From NCBI GenBank assembly GCA_015055545.1, contig SVHY01000007.1, positions 1 through 59,399 on the forward strand: DNA of 59,399 nt, read 5' to 3'. This DNA comes from Clostridiales bacterium. Its GTDB lineage: Bacteria; Bacillota; Clostridia; Christensenellales; Borkfalkiaceae. The translations under genes were made by a program, and so were the position numbers. This document shows positions 43,296 to 52,273 of the stretch, piece after piece. Numbering within the stretch: position 1 is the first letter of the stretch; each line of letters begins with the position of its first letter. The notes under the pieces were generated by a model. That model made no database searches. It had not been told where the DNA came from and worked only from the letters and a program-made list of their open reading frames with translations.

Positions 43296-45104
43296 ATGGA
43301 TCGCTTGCAAGAAAAATTGAAGTTGCTCCCCGATAATCCGGGCGTATATATTATGTTGGACAAGGACGGGGTAGTGATTTACGTGGGAAAGGCGCGCGTA
43401 CTGAAAAACAGGGTGCGTCAGTATTTCCATTCTTCGGCAAAACCCGAAAAGGTTGCGGCGATGGTTGAGCGTATCGCTGATTTTTCGTATATCATTACGC
43501 AAACGGAAGTGGACGCGCTTGCGTTAGAAAATAACCTTATTAAGAAATATAAACCCAAGTATAATATCCTTTTAAAGGACGATAAAACGTATCCGTATAT
43601 TAAAGTCCACACGCACGAACCTTTTCCGCGCGTATCGATAACGCGTAGAATAAAAAAAGACGGACGGTATTTCGGACCGTTTATGGGCGGTGTACGTTGC
43701 GGCGATTTGTTGGATATTATCACGTCCGTGTACAATATTCGCGCGTGTACGACTTCAATAGGCGTAAAACCGAAAAAGCCTTGTCTTGAACATCATTTGC
43801 ACCGTTGTCTTGCGCCGTGCGCGGGCTTGTGTGATAAAGCCGAATACGGCGAACGCGTTAAAAGGGCAATTTCTTTTTTGGACGGCAATTATGAAGAAGC
43901 CGAAGAAATTTTACGGCAGAAAATGTTGAAATTCGCCGAAAACGAAGAATTTGAGCTTGCCGTACAATATCGCGAAAAATTGCGTATGTTATCCAAGCTC
44001 AAATTAAAGCGGATTACGTCGCTCAACCGTTCTTTAAACGCGGATATCATTGCCATCAAAACCAACCGTTTATATTCTGCCGTTAGCGTTTTAGTTACGC
44101 GCGGCGGGATTATGCAAGGTGGGGATAATTTCGCGCTCAACGACGGTTCGTTTTCAGAAGCGGACTCGTTGACGGCGTTTATTTTGCAATACTACACGAG
44201 CCACGAACTACCCGACGAGATCATCACGCAAGACTACGTGGAAAAAGATTTGTTGGAAGGGTATTTCTTAGCACGTTTTGACAAAAAAGTTTCCATTATA
44301 ACCCCCAAACAAGCGGTGAAAAAGAGCCTTTTGGATATGGCGGAAAAGAACGCTGCGGAATATTTGTCCAAGTCCGTAAGTAAGCTGGAACACAAAAACG
44401 ATATGACGAAAAACGCTTGTAAACGCTTGCAGGAACTGTTGGGCTTAAAGCGTTATCCAAAACGTATGGAATGTTATGATATTTCTAATATCAGCGGCGT
44501 GGATAAGGTGGGTTCGATGGTCGTATTTATCGACGGCGAAGCGGATAAAAACAGTTATCGGCGTTTTAAAATCAAGACGGTAGAGGGCGCGAACGATTAC
44601 GCATCCCATCAAGAAATGATGCGCCGTCGGCTTGCCAAGCTTGGCACGGACGAAGAAGAACGCTTCCCTAAACCCGATTTAGTGATTATCGACGGTGGTA
44701 AAGGTCAGCTTTCCGCCGTGAAAGAAGTGTTCGATGAATACGGCATAACGGATATCGAACTCATTTCCCTTGCCGAACGCGACGAGGAAATTTTTACGCT
44801 GTTTACAAACGAAAGTATTCGGTTGGATCGTAGGGATTACGCGTTAAAAGTTTTACAGCGTATCCGCGACGAAGCGCATAGATTTGCTATCACGTATTTT
44901 AGAAATCTACATTCCAAACGCAATCTTGCCTCGCTTTTGCAGGAAATAGACGGGATAGGCAAAAAGAAACAGTTGGCTCTTATGCAAAAATTCGGTACGA
45001 TCGATAGAATTATGAAAGCGAGCCAAGACGAGCTTTGTCAAGTAGACGGTATCGGGGCAGAGTTGGCGAAAAAAATTCAAGCGTCCTTAAAAGGAGGACT
45101 TTAA
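43296..45104 (+). CDS. uvrC: Excinuclease ABC subunit UvrC
   Basis: UvrC makes both incisions in nucleotide excision repair. The N-terminal GIY-YIG nuclease shows PDNPGVYIM and VIYVGKA, with catalytic Arg in LKNRVRQYF. A UVR motif lies in EEAEEILRQKMLKFAENEEFELAVQYREKLRML. The RNase H-like domain contains ECYDISNISG and VIIDGGKGQLSA, and the C-terminus has paired helix-hairpin-helix motifs (IDGIGKKKQLALM, VDGIGAELAKKI). ATG at 43296 (or 43290) is chosen because the promoter -10 overlaps the earlier in-frame region; no Shine-Dalgarno is seen. It heads a run of tightly packed genes to mutS2. Confidence 0.95.
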   Translation: MDRLQEKLKLLPDNPGVYIMLDKDGVVIYVGKARVLKNRVRQYFHSSAKPEKVAAMVERIADFSYIITQTEVDALALENNLIKKYKPKYNILLKDDKTYPYIKVHTHEPFPRVSITRRIKKDGRYFGPFMGGVRCGDLLDIITSVYNIRACTTSIGVKPKKPCLEHHLHRCLAPCAGLCDKAEYGERVKRAISFLDGNYEEAEEILRQKMLKFAENEEFELAVQYREKLRMLSKLKLKRITSLNRSLNADIIAIKTNRLYSAVSVLVTRGGIMQGGDNFALNDGSFSEADSLTAFILQYYTSHELPDEIITQDYVEKDLLEGYFLARFDKKVSIITPKQAVKKSLLDMAEKNAAEYLSKSVSKLEHKNDMTKNACKRLQELLGLKRYPKRMECYDISNISGVDKVGSMVVFIDGEADKNSYRRFKIKTVEGANDYASHQEMMRRRLAKLGTDEEERFPKPDLVIIDGGKGQLSAVKEVFDEYGITDIELISLAERDEEIFTLFTNESIRLDRRDYALKVLQRIRDEAHRFAITYFRNLHSKRNLASLLQEIDGIGKKKQLALMQKFGTIDRIMKASQDELCQVDGIGAELAKKIQASLKGGL

Positions 45105-45108
45105 ATAC

Positions 45109-45939
45109 ATGCGAAAGATAAATTACAGGCTGTTCGTTTCCGATTTTGACGGTACGCTTGCAAAGAAAGATTGTACCATTTCTGAAGAAACGAAACGGAC
45201 GATTAACGAATACGTAGAAAACGGCGGAACGTTCGTCGTATCCACGGGCAGAATGCCTACGGGGATATTACCATATCTTCGGGATTGGGGTTTTCAAGGC
45301 GTTGTTTCCTGTTATCAAGGCTCGGTGATTATGGATATAGAAAGCGGTGAACCGCTTTTAAGCGGCGTTATGGACAAGCAAACCGTTCTTAAAGCATGTG
45401 AGATAATGGAAGAACTCGGGTTGCATATTCACTTGTATACCTTACAGGGTTATTACACGAACAAGCGGAACGAAGTGGAAGAACATTATGAAAAGCTCGT
45501 TTTAACGAAAGGCGGCTTGGTTGAGAATATGTCCGATTTTATCAAAACGCAAGACGTGGTTTTTTATAAAATATTGGCAATCGTTTTTGGGGACGAAATC
45601 GAACGCGCAAGGTCTGTTTTACAGGAAAAACTTGGAGATAGTGCGGAAATTACGATGAGCGCCGACTGTCTACTGGAAGTTTGTAATCCTAATTACGACA
45701 AAGGCACAGCGTTGCGCTTTTTAAGCGAATATTACGGCGTGCCTATGGAAAAAACGTTTGCCGTTGGGGATCAATTCAACGATATACCCATGATAGAAAC
45801 GGCGGGGTTAGGCGCTACGGTGAAAAACGGCAAGGTCGAAGTCAAAGCGCGTGCAAAAGTCGTTTGCGAATATTCTAACGAAGAAGACGCGGTGGCGCGG
45901 TTGATTAAAAAATACGGTTATTTGGAGAATGAAATATGA
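45109..45939 (+). CDS. Cof-type HAD-IIB phosphatase
   Basis: A 276-residue HAD phosphatase with a C2B cap. Motif I is VSDFDGTLAKKD, motif II is VVSTGRMPTG, and motifs III/IV lie in NYDKGTALRFL and FAVGDQFNDIPMIETAG. Members hydrolyse flavin, sugar or pyridoxal phosphates with broad specificity, so a precise substrate is not given. It starts four bases after uvrC with AAGGAGG in the uvrC end, and overlaps hprK by four bases, so it is embedded in the operon. Confidence 0.92.
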   Translation: MRKINYRLFVSDFDGTLAKKDCTISEETKRTINEYVENGGTFVVSTGRMPTGILPYLRDWGFQGVVSCYQGSVIMDIESGEPLLSGVMDKQTVLKACEIMEELGLHIHLYTLQGYYTNKRNEVEEHYEKLVLTKGGLVENMSDFIKTQDVVFYKILAIVFGDEIERARSVLQEKLGDSAEITMSADCLLEVCNPNYDKGTALRFLSEYYGVPMEKTFAVGDQFNDIPMIETAGLGATVKNGKVEVKARAKVVCEYSNEEDAVARLIKKYGYLENEI

Positions 45940-46859
45940 GTAGTCAAGTTACGCAAAGCGTAATGTTAGATAAGTTTGCATACGATTTACATTTGGAAAC
46001 GGTGTATACGGGCAGGGGCGTAGTTACTCTTGCAAGTATGAGTGTCGAACGCCCGGGCTTGCAGCTCGCAGGCGGATTTTTCGATTATTTCGATCCGCGT
46101 CGAATACTCGTTTTAGGGCTTGCGGAATACGAGTATTTGCGCACGTTTTCCGCGGAGGAGCGGAAAGATAAGGTCGATTCGCTGTTTATGCACGGAGAAA
46201 TTCCTTGTATTATTTTAAGCCGTGATTTGCCCGCGCTCCCTGAACTTGTTGAAATGGCGAAAAAATATGCTTGTCCCGTGTTCCGTAGCCCGAAAATGAC
46301 GACGGATTTGATGAGCGATTTATATATCTATCTCAACCGTTTACTTGCGCCGTCCGTCACGGAACACGGTGTTTTAATGGAAGTATTCGGCGTTGGCATT
46401 TTATTGACGGGCAAAAGCGGCGTTGGGAAAAGCGAAACGGCAATGGAACTTATCAAACGCGGACACAGACTAATTGCCGACGACAACGTTATCATCAAGG
46501 AAATCGCCAACGAGTTATACGGTACCGCCCCCGAAATTATCCGATATTTCATGGAACTTCGCGGGATAGGGATTATCAACGTCAAAAGTATGTACGGTTC
46601 GGGCTCGGTATTAGACGAAAAAACCATTCAGCTCGTTATTCAGTTGGAGAATTGGCAACAGGGTAAGGAATACGACCGTATCGGCGATGAAATGTCGTCA
46701 ACGGAATATTTAGGAATAAAAATTCCCAAGCTCACCATTCCCGTCAGCCCCGGTAGAAATCTTGCGATTATCATAGAGGTCGCGGCTCGTAATTTCCGTT
46801 TAAAGAGCATGGGTTACGATGCATCGGAAGAACTGATTACGCGGAGTATAGGTAGATAA
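45936..46859 (+). CDS. hprK: HPr kinase/phosphorylase
   Basis: HprK phosphorylates or dephosphorylates Ser46 of HPr, linking carbon supply to catabolite control in Gram-positives. The C-terminal catalytic domain has Walker A GKSGVGKS near residue 159, HRLIADDNV, and the family mark MELRGIGIINVKSMYG. The region IIIEVAARNFRLKSMG near the end is needed for phosphorylase activity. The 307 residues are normal. Start overlaps the preceding HAD gene (ATGA). Confidence 0.96.
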   Translation: MSSQVTQSVMLDKFAYDLHLETVYTGRGVVTLASMSVERPGLQLAGGFFDYFDPRRILVLGLAEYEYLRTFSAEERKDKVDSLFMHGEIPCIILSRDLPALPELVEMAKKYACPVFRSPKMTTDLMSDLYIYLNRLLAPSVTEHGVLMEVFGVGILLTGKSGVGKSETAMELIKRGHRLIADDNVIIKEIANELYGTAPEIIRYFMELRGIGIINVKSMYGSGSVLDEKTIQLVIQLENWQQGKEYDRIGDEMSSTEYLGIKIPKLTIPVSPGRNLAIIIEVAARNFRLKSMGYDASEELITRSIGR

Positions 46860-46860
46860 T

Positions 46861-49077
46861 ATGTTAGAAATTTTAGCCCCCGCAGGCAACGCGGAAAGCG
46901 CAAAAGCCGCCTTTGATAACGGCGCGGACGCGATATATCTCGGATATAGCGCGTTTTCAGCCCGCCAAAGCGCGGAAAACTTTACGCTGGATACGTTGCT
47001 TGAAACGGTGAAAAACGCGCATTTTTACGGCGTTAAAGTGTACGTAGCGATGAATACCGTCGTCAAGCAAAGCGAATTGGACGAGTTTTGCCGTACGCTA
47101 CTTGCCGTATGGTCGGCGGGGGTAGACGCGATTATCATGCAGGACGCGTTGCTCGGCAAAGCCGTGAAAGCGCGCTATCCCGAAATCGTATTACATTTAA
47201 GTACGCAAGCAGGGGTATGCAACGCGGACGGCGCGGCGTTTGTAAAAGCGTGCGGGTTTTCGCGCGTGATTTTGGCACGGGAAACACCGCTTGCAGAAAT
47301 TAAGAAAATAGCGGCTATTATCGAAACGGAAGCGTTCGTGCAAGGCGCGCTTTGTACTTGTTTTTCTGGACAATGTTATTTTTCGTCTTTTGCGGGCGGG
47401 AATAGCGGCAACCGCGGCAGGTGTAAACAGCCGTGTCGAAAATTATACGCCTATTCGAGAAACGGAAACGCGGAAAAAAATTACGCGCTTTCCTTATCCG
47501 ATTTATCGGTGGGAGAAAAGATACAAAGTTATATCGACGCGGGCGTTACGTCCTTTAAAATTGAAGGTAGAATGCGCCGCCCTGAATACGTCGCCGCGGC
47601 GGTTCGGTATTATAAAACGTTGTTAAACGGCGGAACGCAGACGGAAAAGGATAATGCGCTGTCCGATTTGAAACGGACGTATAACCGCGGCAATTACACG
47701 CAAGGCTTGGCGTTTGGACAGGACAAACGTTTGCTTTCTACGGCAATTCAAGGTCATATCGGCGAAAAAGTGGGCGTGGTCAAGGTGGAAAACGGGAAAT
47801 ATTACGTAGAAAGCCCGTTTAAACCAAGCGTAGGCGATGCTTTTAAAATCTTACGCGACGGAAAAGAAATAGGCGGCGCAACGTTTGGAAAAATAGACGG
47901 AAAACGCTTTGTCGTGCTTTCTAAGTTGCGCTTAAAAAACGGCGACGGCGTTTTTATAACCACGGATACAGCCGTGAATAATCGCGTTATGTCCGCAAAA
48001 CGCGTATTGCCCGTAAACGTGCGTTTGCGTTTTTGCGTAGGAGAAAAAGCTTGTGCGGAATGTGGTGATTTGCGCGTGTATTCGGACGAGGTTTTGACGG
48101 CGGCAAATTCCCGCGCGCTAACAAGCGAAGAAGTGGTTGCGTGTTTTTTGAAAACGGACGGCTTGCCGATAGAACCGACGTTTTCAAAAATTGATATCCA
48201 AGGGGATATTTTTATAGCGAAATCCCAGCTCAACGCATTCCGTAGACAATTCTACGCGGCGCTGTACGCCGCAAAAACGAACGTGGAGAGAATGGCGTAC
48301 GAATATCAACCGTTTACCGTTTCGATCAAACAAAAGCCGAATAACAAAACGGCGGTTATCGCCTCTAATTTCACGGGTTTGGAAACGGATATAGCCGTGT
48401 ATAAAGCGGACGATTACGCGCAAATCTTACCCGAAAGCTTTGTAAACGGTGCGTTTGAAAAATACGTATATTATCCACCGTTTGCTACGTCGGAAGATAT
48501 TGCGGCTATGGAAAAGTGGTTGGGGAAAACGGAAATCGACGGGGTATACGCCGAAAATTACGCGGCGATCGAGTTTGCGCGTCGCAACGGTTTGAAAATT
48601 TTTGCGGGTAGCGGTTTACACCTTTGCAACACTGTCGCGCTGCAAACCTTTTTTGAACAGGAAAACGCCGCGTATTATGCGCTGTCCAAGGAATTAAACG
48701 AAAACGAATTATCCGCGCTCGTGGGCGAAAATGCGTTCGTGTTGGCTTTGGGCGATATCAAGCTCATGGATTTGTGTTATTGTCCGTTTAAAAAGACCTG
48801 CCGAGAGTGTGATAAAAAGCGGATATATACGCTTACGGACGAAAACGACCGCGTATTTCCCGTACGTCGATACAAGAGCGCAAACGGCGAGTGTCGTTTT
48901 GAAGTTTACAACTGTGCGAATTTGATTGGTTTAGGGCAAAAAAGCGCGGGGAAATTGTTGGATTTAACGCTGACGGAAGATAAACGCGCGATAGTTGCAG
49001 CCAAAGATAACGTGGGAATGCAAAAAACGCTGTATAAAACGTACACCGCAGGGCATTTAAAGCGCGGTGTGTTATAG
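46861..49077 (+). CDS. U32 family peptidase / RNA-modification-type protein with DUF3656
   Basis: A 738-residue U32 family protein. The N-terminal TIM-barrel starts LEILAPAGNAESAKAAFDNGADAIYLGY. The cysteine-containing segment QGALCTCFSGQCYFSSFAGGNSGNRGRCKQPCRKLY is the family signature and may bind an Fe-S cluster with later cysteines such as CYCPFKKTCRECDK. A DUF3656 collagenase-like part follows. Characterised relatives include collagenase-like PrtC and tRNA/rRNA hydroxylation proteins, so the peptidase label may be misleading. It starts one base after hprK. Confidence 0.9.
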   Translation: MLEILAPAGNAESAKAAFDNGADAIYLGYSAFSARQSAENFTLDTLLETVKNAHFYGVKVYVAMNTVVKQSELDEFCRTLLAVWSAGVDAIIMQDALLGKAVKARYPEIVLHLSTQAGVCNADGAAFVKACGFSRVILARETPLAEIKKIAAIIETEAFVQGALCTCFSGQCYFSSFAGGNSGNRGRCKQPCRKLYAYSRNGNAEKNYALSLSDLSVGEKIQSYIDAGVTSFKIEGRMRRPEYVAAAVRYYKTLLNGGTQTEKDNALSDLKRTYNRGNYTQGLAFGQDKRLLSTAIQGHIGEKVGVVKVENGKYYVESPFKPSVGDAFKILRDGKEIGGATFGKIDGKRFVVLSKLRLKNGDGVFITTDTAVNNRVMSAKRVLPVNVRLRFCVGEKACAECGDLRVYSDEVLTAANSRALTSEEVVACFLKTDGLPIEPTFSKIDIQGDIFIAKSQLNAFRRQFYAALYAAKTNVERMAYEYQPFTVSIKQKPNNKTAVIASNFTGLETDIAVYKADDYAQILPESFVNGAFEKYVYYPPFATSEDIAAMEKWLGKTEIDGVYAENYAAIEFARRNGLKIFAGSGLHLCNTVALQTFFEQENAAYYALSKELNENELSALVGENAFVLALGDIKLMDLCYCPFKKTCRECDKKRIYTLTDENDRVFPVRRYKSANGECRFEVYNCANLIGLGQKSAGKLLDLTLTEDKRAIVAAKDNVGMQKTLYKTYTAGHLKRGVL

Positions 49078-49084
49078 GTAAGAT

Positions 49085-51463
49085 ATGAACCAAAGAGCCA
49101 TTGAAAAGACGGAATTGAATAAAATTCTTTCGCTTGCGGCAAAGTATGCCGTTTTAGACGGAACGAAAACCCGTTTGCGGGAAATGCAACCCACGGCGGA
49201 TTTACGCGAAGCGAAAAAACGCTTACAAACGACGGATGAATGCGTCGCGTTGCTCTTTTCCTACGGGCTTTCCAAAGTGGAATATTTTCCGCCGTTTTTA
49301 GACGAGTTAGAGCGCGCGCAAAAACAATCTACGCTCACGTGCGGGGAGCTTTTAAAGGTGGAAAATTTATTGCGTTCTGCGCGGATTGCGTACACGTCCG
49401 TAACGGGCGCGACCGAACGCGAACACCCGCTTTTACAAGCGCTTGTGGACGGAATTTATTACGATGAAACGTTGGAAACGGATATCCGCACGAAGATATT
49501 GAGCGATACGGAAGTGAGCGATTACGCAAGCGATAAATTGTATTCCGTTCGTCGGGAAATTCGGCTTTTAAACGAGCGTATCCGTTCCCGCCTTGCCGAA
49601 TATTTGACGGGTAGCGACGGGAAATATCTACAAGACGGGATTATCACCATGCGTGATAACCGTTACGTGTTGCCTGTTCGCGCCGAATATAAGCGGAATA
49701 TAAAGGGTTTTATTCACGACCGTTCCGCAAGTGGCGCAACCTTCTTCATTGAACCGGAAGAAGTGCTGGAAATGAACAACGAATTGCGTTCGCTTGCGAT
49801 AGACGAAAAGGAAGAAGTAGAGCGCATTTTAGGCGAACTTTCCCGTCGCGTGGGTATGCTTGGCGAAGAACTGAATCGGGATATTTCCTTATTGGAAGAA
49901 TTAGACTGCGCGTATGCCCGCGCGGAATACGCGTACAAACTCAGATGTGTTATGCCCGAAATGAACGATACGGGGCATATAGCAATCGAACTGGGTAGAC
50001 ATCCGCTTATTGAAGGAACAAAAGTAGTACCCGTTAGTTTATCACTTGGAAAAGAGTATCGATTTCTGCTCATAAGCGGTCCGAATACGGGCGGTAAAAC
50101 GGTTACGCTCAAAATGGTGGGGTTGTTTTGCGCCATGGCAATGTGCGGTTTGTTCGTGCCTGCGAAAAAAGCCGTTTTGTCCGTGTTTGACGAGATTTAT
50201 TGCGACGTTGGCGACGCGCAGAGCATTGAAGAAAGTTTATCTACGTTTTCTTCGCATATCACGAATATTATCCATATCGTAAACAATGCAAACAAGCGCA
50301 GTTTGGTGTTGATTGACGAGCTTGGCGGTGGTACGGACCCCGACGAAGGACAGGCGCTGGCAAAAGCTATCGTTTCGCATTTATTGCAAACGGGTTGTAC
50401 GGGCGTGGTTACCACGCATTATACGGCGCTTAAAGAATTTGCGTTTTCCGCAAACGGTATTGAAAACGCGTGCATGGAATTTGATTCGGATACGTTGCAG
50501 CCGTTGTATATGATTCGTATCGGCGTGCCTGGGTCGAGCAACGCGCTTGCTATTTCGCGGAGGCTAGGGTTAAAAGAAAGTATTTTAAACGCGGCTATGA
50601 ACGAGCTTTCCGAGGACGTGCAAAAGTTTGAAAATATCGTCCGAAACGCGGAAGAGAGCCGTATTCGCGCGGAAGAAGTATTAAACGAGAGCAACCGCTT
50701 AAAGGCGGAATGGTCGGAAAAAGTACGGCTTTTAGACGTGGAACGGGAAAAATTGCGCAAGGAAAAGGATAAATTATACGCGCAAGCCAAGGCAGAGGCG
50801 CGGCGTATTGTCAACGAACGCACGGCAGATGCGGAAGAAATCTTGCACGAAATTGAAGAAATTTTCCAAAAAGAGCGTTTATCCGAAAGCGATTTGATAA
50901 GGGCTCGTACGCTGAAAAACCGTTTAGGGGATAAGGCATTTGAAACGGACGATGAAGAAACGGTTCGCCCGCAATATAGACCTGCTACGGAAAAGGATTT
51001 AAAGATAGGCGCAAAAGTGTTCGTGAACACGATTGGGCAGGACGGGATTGTGCAGAATATACGCGCGGCGAAAAAGGAAGTGGAAGTTTTATGCGGCAAC
51101 ATTCGCGTTCGCAGTAAATTTTCCGATTTATCCGTGTTAATAGCGGAAGAAAAAGCACAAACTGCCAATAAAGTAAAAAAACAAGTGCAGGTGAGTAAAT
51201 CGCTTGCGCCTAAACCCGCGCCCGCGCTTGAACTCAACGTGATAGGCTTGACGGTATACGAGGCGTTGCCCGAAGTGCAAGCGTTTTTAGACGCCGCGGT
51301 GCTGTCTAACTTGGAAGAAGTGCGCATTGTACACGGTATGGGAACGGGAAAATTACGCGCGGGGATTCACGAATATTTACGCACGGAAAAACGCGTTGCG
51401 GAATACCGTTTAGGCAGATACGGCGAAGGGGAAACGGGCGTTACGATTGTCAAGTTGAAATAA
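49085..51463 (+). CDS. mutS2: MutS2, ribosome- and DNA-acting MutS homologue with Smr domain
   Basis: A 792-residue MutS2. The ATPase domain has Walker A SGPNTGGKTVTLKMVG and Walker B LVLIDELGGGTDPDEGQ; THYTALKEFAF follows. A long charged coiled coil (about residues 500-620) leads to a C-terminal Smr domain with HGMGTGKLRAGIHEYLR. The first Smr motif reads LNVIGLTVYEAL, where most relatives have a charged residue and Arg-Gly or His-Gly. MutS2 lacks the mismatch-binding domain and has been linked to suppression of recombination and to rescue of collided ribosomes. It follows the U32 gene by seven bases. Confidence 0.95.
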   Translation: MNQRAIEKTELNKILSLAAKYAVLDGTKTRLREMQPTADLREAKKRLQTTDECVALLFSYGLSKVEYFPPFLDELERAQKQSTLTCGELLKVENLLRSARIAYTSVTGATEREHPLLQALVDGIYYDETLETDIRTKILSDTEVSDYASDKLYSVRREIRLLNERIRSRLAEYLTGSDGKYLQDGIITMRDNRYVLPVRAEYKRNIKGFIHDRSASGATFFIEPEEVLEMNNELRSLAIDEKEEVERILGELSRRVGMLGEELNRDISLLEELDCAYARAEYAYKLRCVMPEMNDTGHIAIELGRHPLIEGTKVVPVSLSLGKEYRFLLISGPNTGGKTVTLKMVGLFCAMAMCGLFVPAKKAVLSVFDEIYCDVGDAQSIEESLSTFSSHITNIIHIVNNANKRSLVLIDELGGGTDPDEGQALAKAIVSHLLQTGCTGVVTTHYTALKEFAFSANGIENACMEFDSDTLQPLYMIRIGVPGSSNALAISRRLGLKESILNAAMNELSEDVQKFENIVRNAEESRIRAEEVLNESNRLKAEWSEKVRLLDVEREKLRKEKDKLYAQAKAEARRIVNERTADAEEILHEIEEIFQKERLSESDLIRARTLKNRLGDKAFETDDEETVRPQYRPATEKDLKIGAKVFVNTIGQDGIVQNIRAAKKEVEVLCGNIRVRSKFSDLSVLIAEEKAQTANKVKKQVQVSKSLAPKPAPALELNVIGLTVYEALPEVQAFLDAAVLSNLEEVRIVHGMGTGKLRAGIHEYLRTEKRVAEYRLGRYGEGETGVTIVKLK

Positions 51464-51541
51464 CTTTTACGGTTAAAAAACGCATAACCGAAAGGGAAAA
51501 GAAATAGTATATTACGAAATCTTTTTCTTTGAGGTGAAAGG

Positions 51542-52267
51542 GTGAAAAAACAAAACGGTGCGTTTAAATTGAAACTTGCTACAAATCTCGTGTTGGGCGT
51601 TTTGGTGTTATCGGTTGGGGCGTTATGCCTTGCTCCGCTCGATGAAACGACGTACACAAGCGGCGACGGCGCGGAAATTTACAGGAGCGCGGAAGACGGG
51701 GGTGTAGGCGTTTCCTTAATGTTCAACGTTTATTGGGGTACGGAAGAAGTTGAACGCATTTTAGAAGTGTTAGAAAAACACGATGCAAAAGCCACGTTTT
51801 TTATCGGTGGGTGCTGGGCGGACGATAACGTATCGTGTTTACGGGATATTTTTGCGGCTGGGCACGAGATAGGGAATCACGGCTATTTTCACAAAGACCA
51901 CGACAAACTCTCGCTCATGCAAAACCAACGCGAAATAGCCGATTGTAACCGTTTTATCGAGCTTGCTTTGGGGCAAGCGCCTACGCTTTTCGCGCCGCCG
52001 TCAGGCGCGTACGGTAACGATACGCTTGCGGCGTGTAAACAGCTTGGTATGAAAACGATACTTTGGTCGCGAGATACCATTGATTGGCGGGATAAAGATA
52101 AGAATTTGATTTATACCCGCGCAACGAAAAATATCCGCTCGGGCGAGTTTGTGCTCATGCACCCGATGACGGCGACGGCAGACGCTTTGGACGATATACT
52201 CAACTATTATCAATCGCAAAACCTACGGGCGGTAACGGTTGGTGAAAATCTACGAATAAAAGGATAA
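51542..52267 (+). CDS. YlxY-like polysaccharide deacetylase family protein
   Basis: A 241-residue NodB-fold protein anchored by one N-terminal helix (LATNLVLGVLVLSVGALCLA). The NodB parts are VSLMFNVYWG, ATFFIGGCWADDN, HEIGNHGYFHKDHDKL (metal histidines), FAPPSGAYG and LWSRDTIDW. The first motif has Asn where active deacetylases have catalytic Asp, as in the YlxY-like group, so activity on peptidoglycan is uncertain. Its neighbour is an M16 peptidase, the same pairing as ylxY-mlpA in Bacillus. The start is GTG at 51542 after GAGGTGAAAGG. Confidence 0.88.
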   Translation: MKKQNGAFKLKLATNLVLGVLVLSVGALCLAPLDETTYTSGDGAEIYRSAEDGGVGVSLMFNVYWGTEEVERILEVLEKHDAKATFFIGGCWADDNVSCLRDIFAAGHEIGNHGYFHKDHDKLSLMQNQREIADCNRFIELALGQAPTLFAPPSGAYGNDTLAACKQLGMKTILWSRDTIDWRDKDKNLIYTRATKNIRSGEFVLMHPMTATADALDDILNYYQSQNLRAVTVGENLRIKG

Positions 52268-52273
52268 TTGAAC

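Noticed and set aside
50419-51327. Long open frame antisense to mutS2 (about 300 codons)
   Set aside because: It lies fully inside mutS2 on the other strand, has no family-like sequence, is rich in Ser and Phe as expected from reversed codons, and has no promoter or ribosome binding site.
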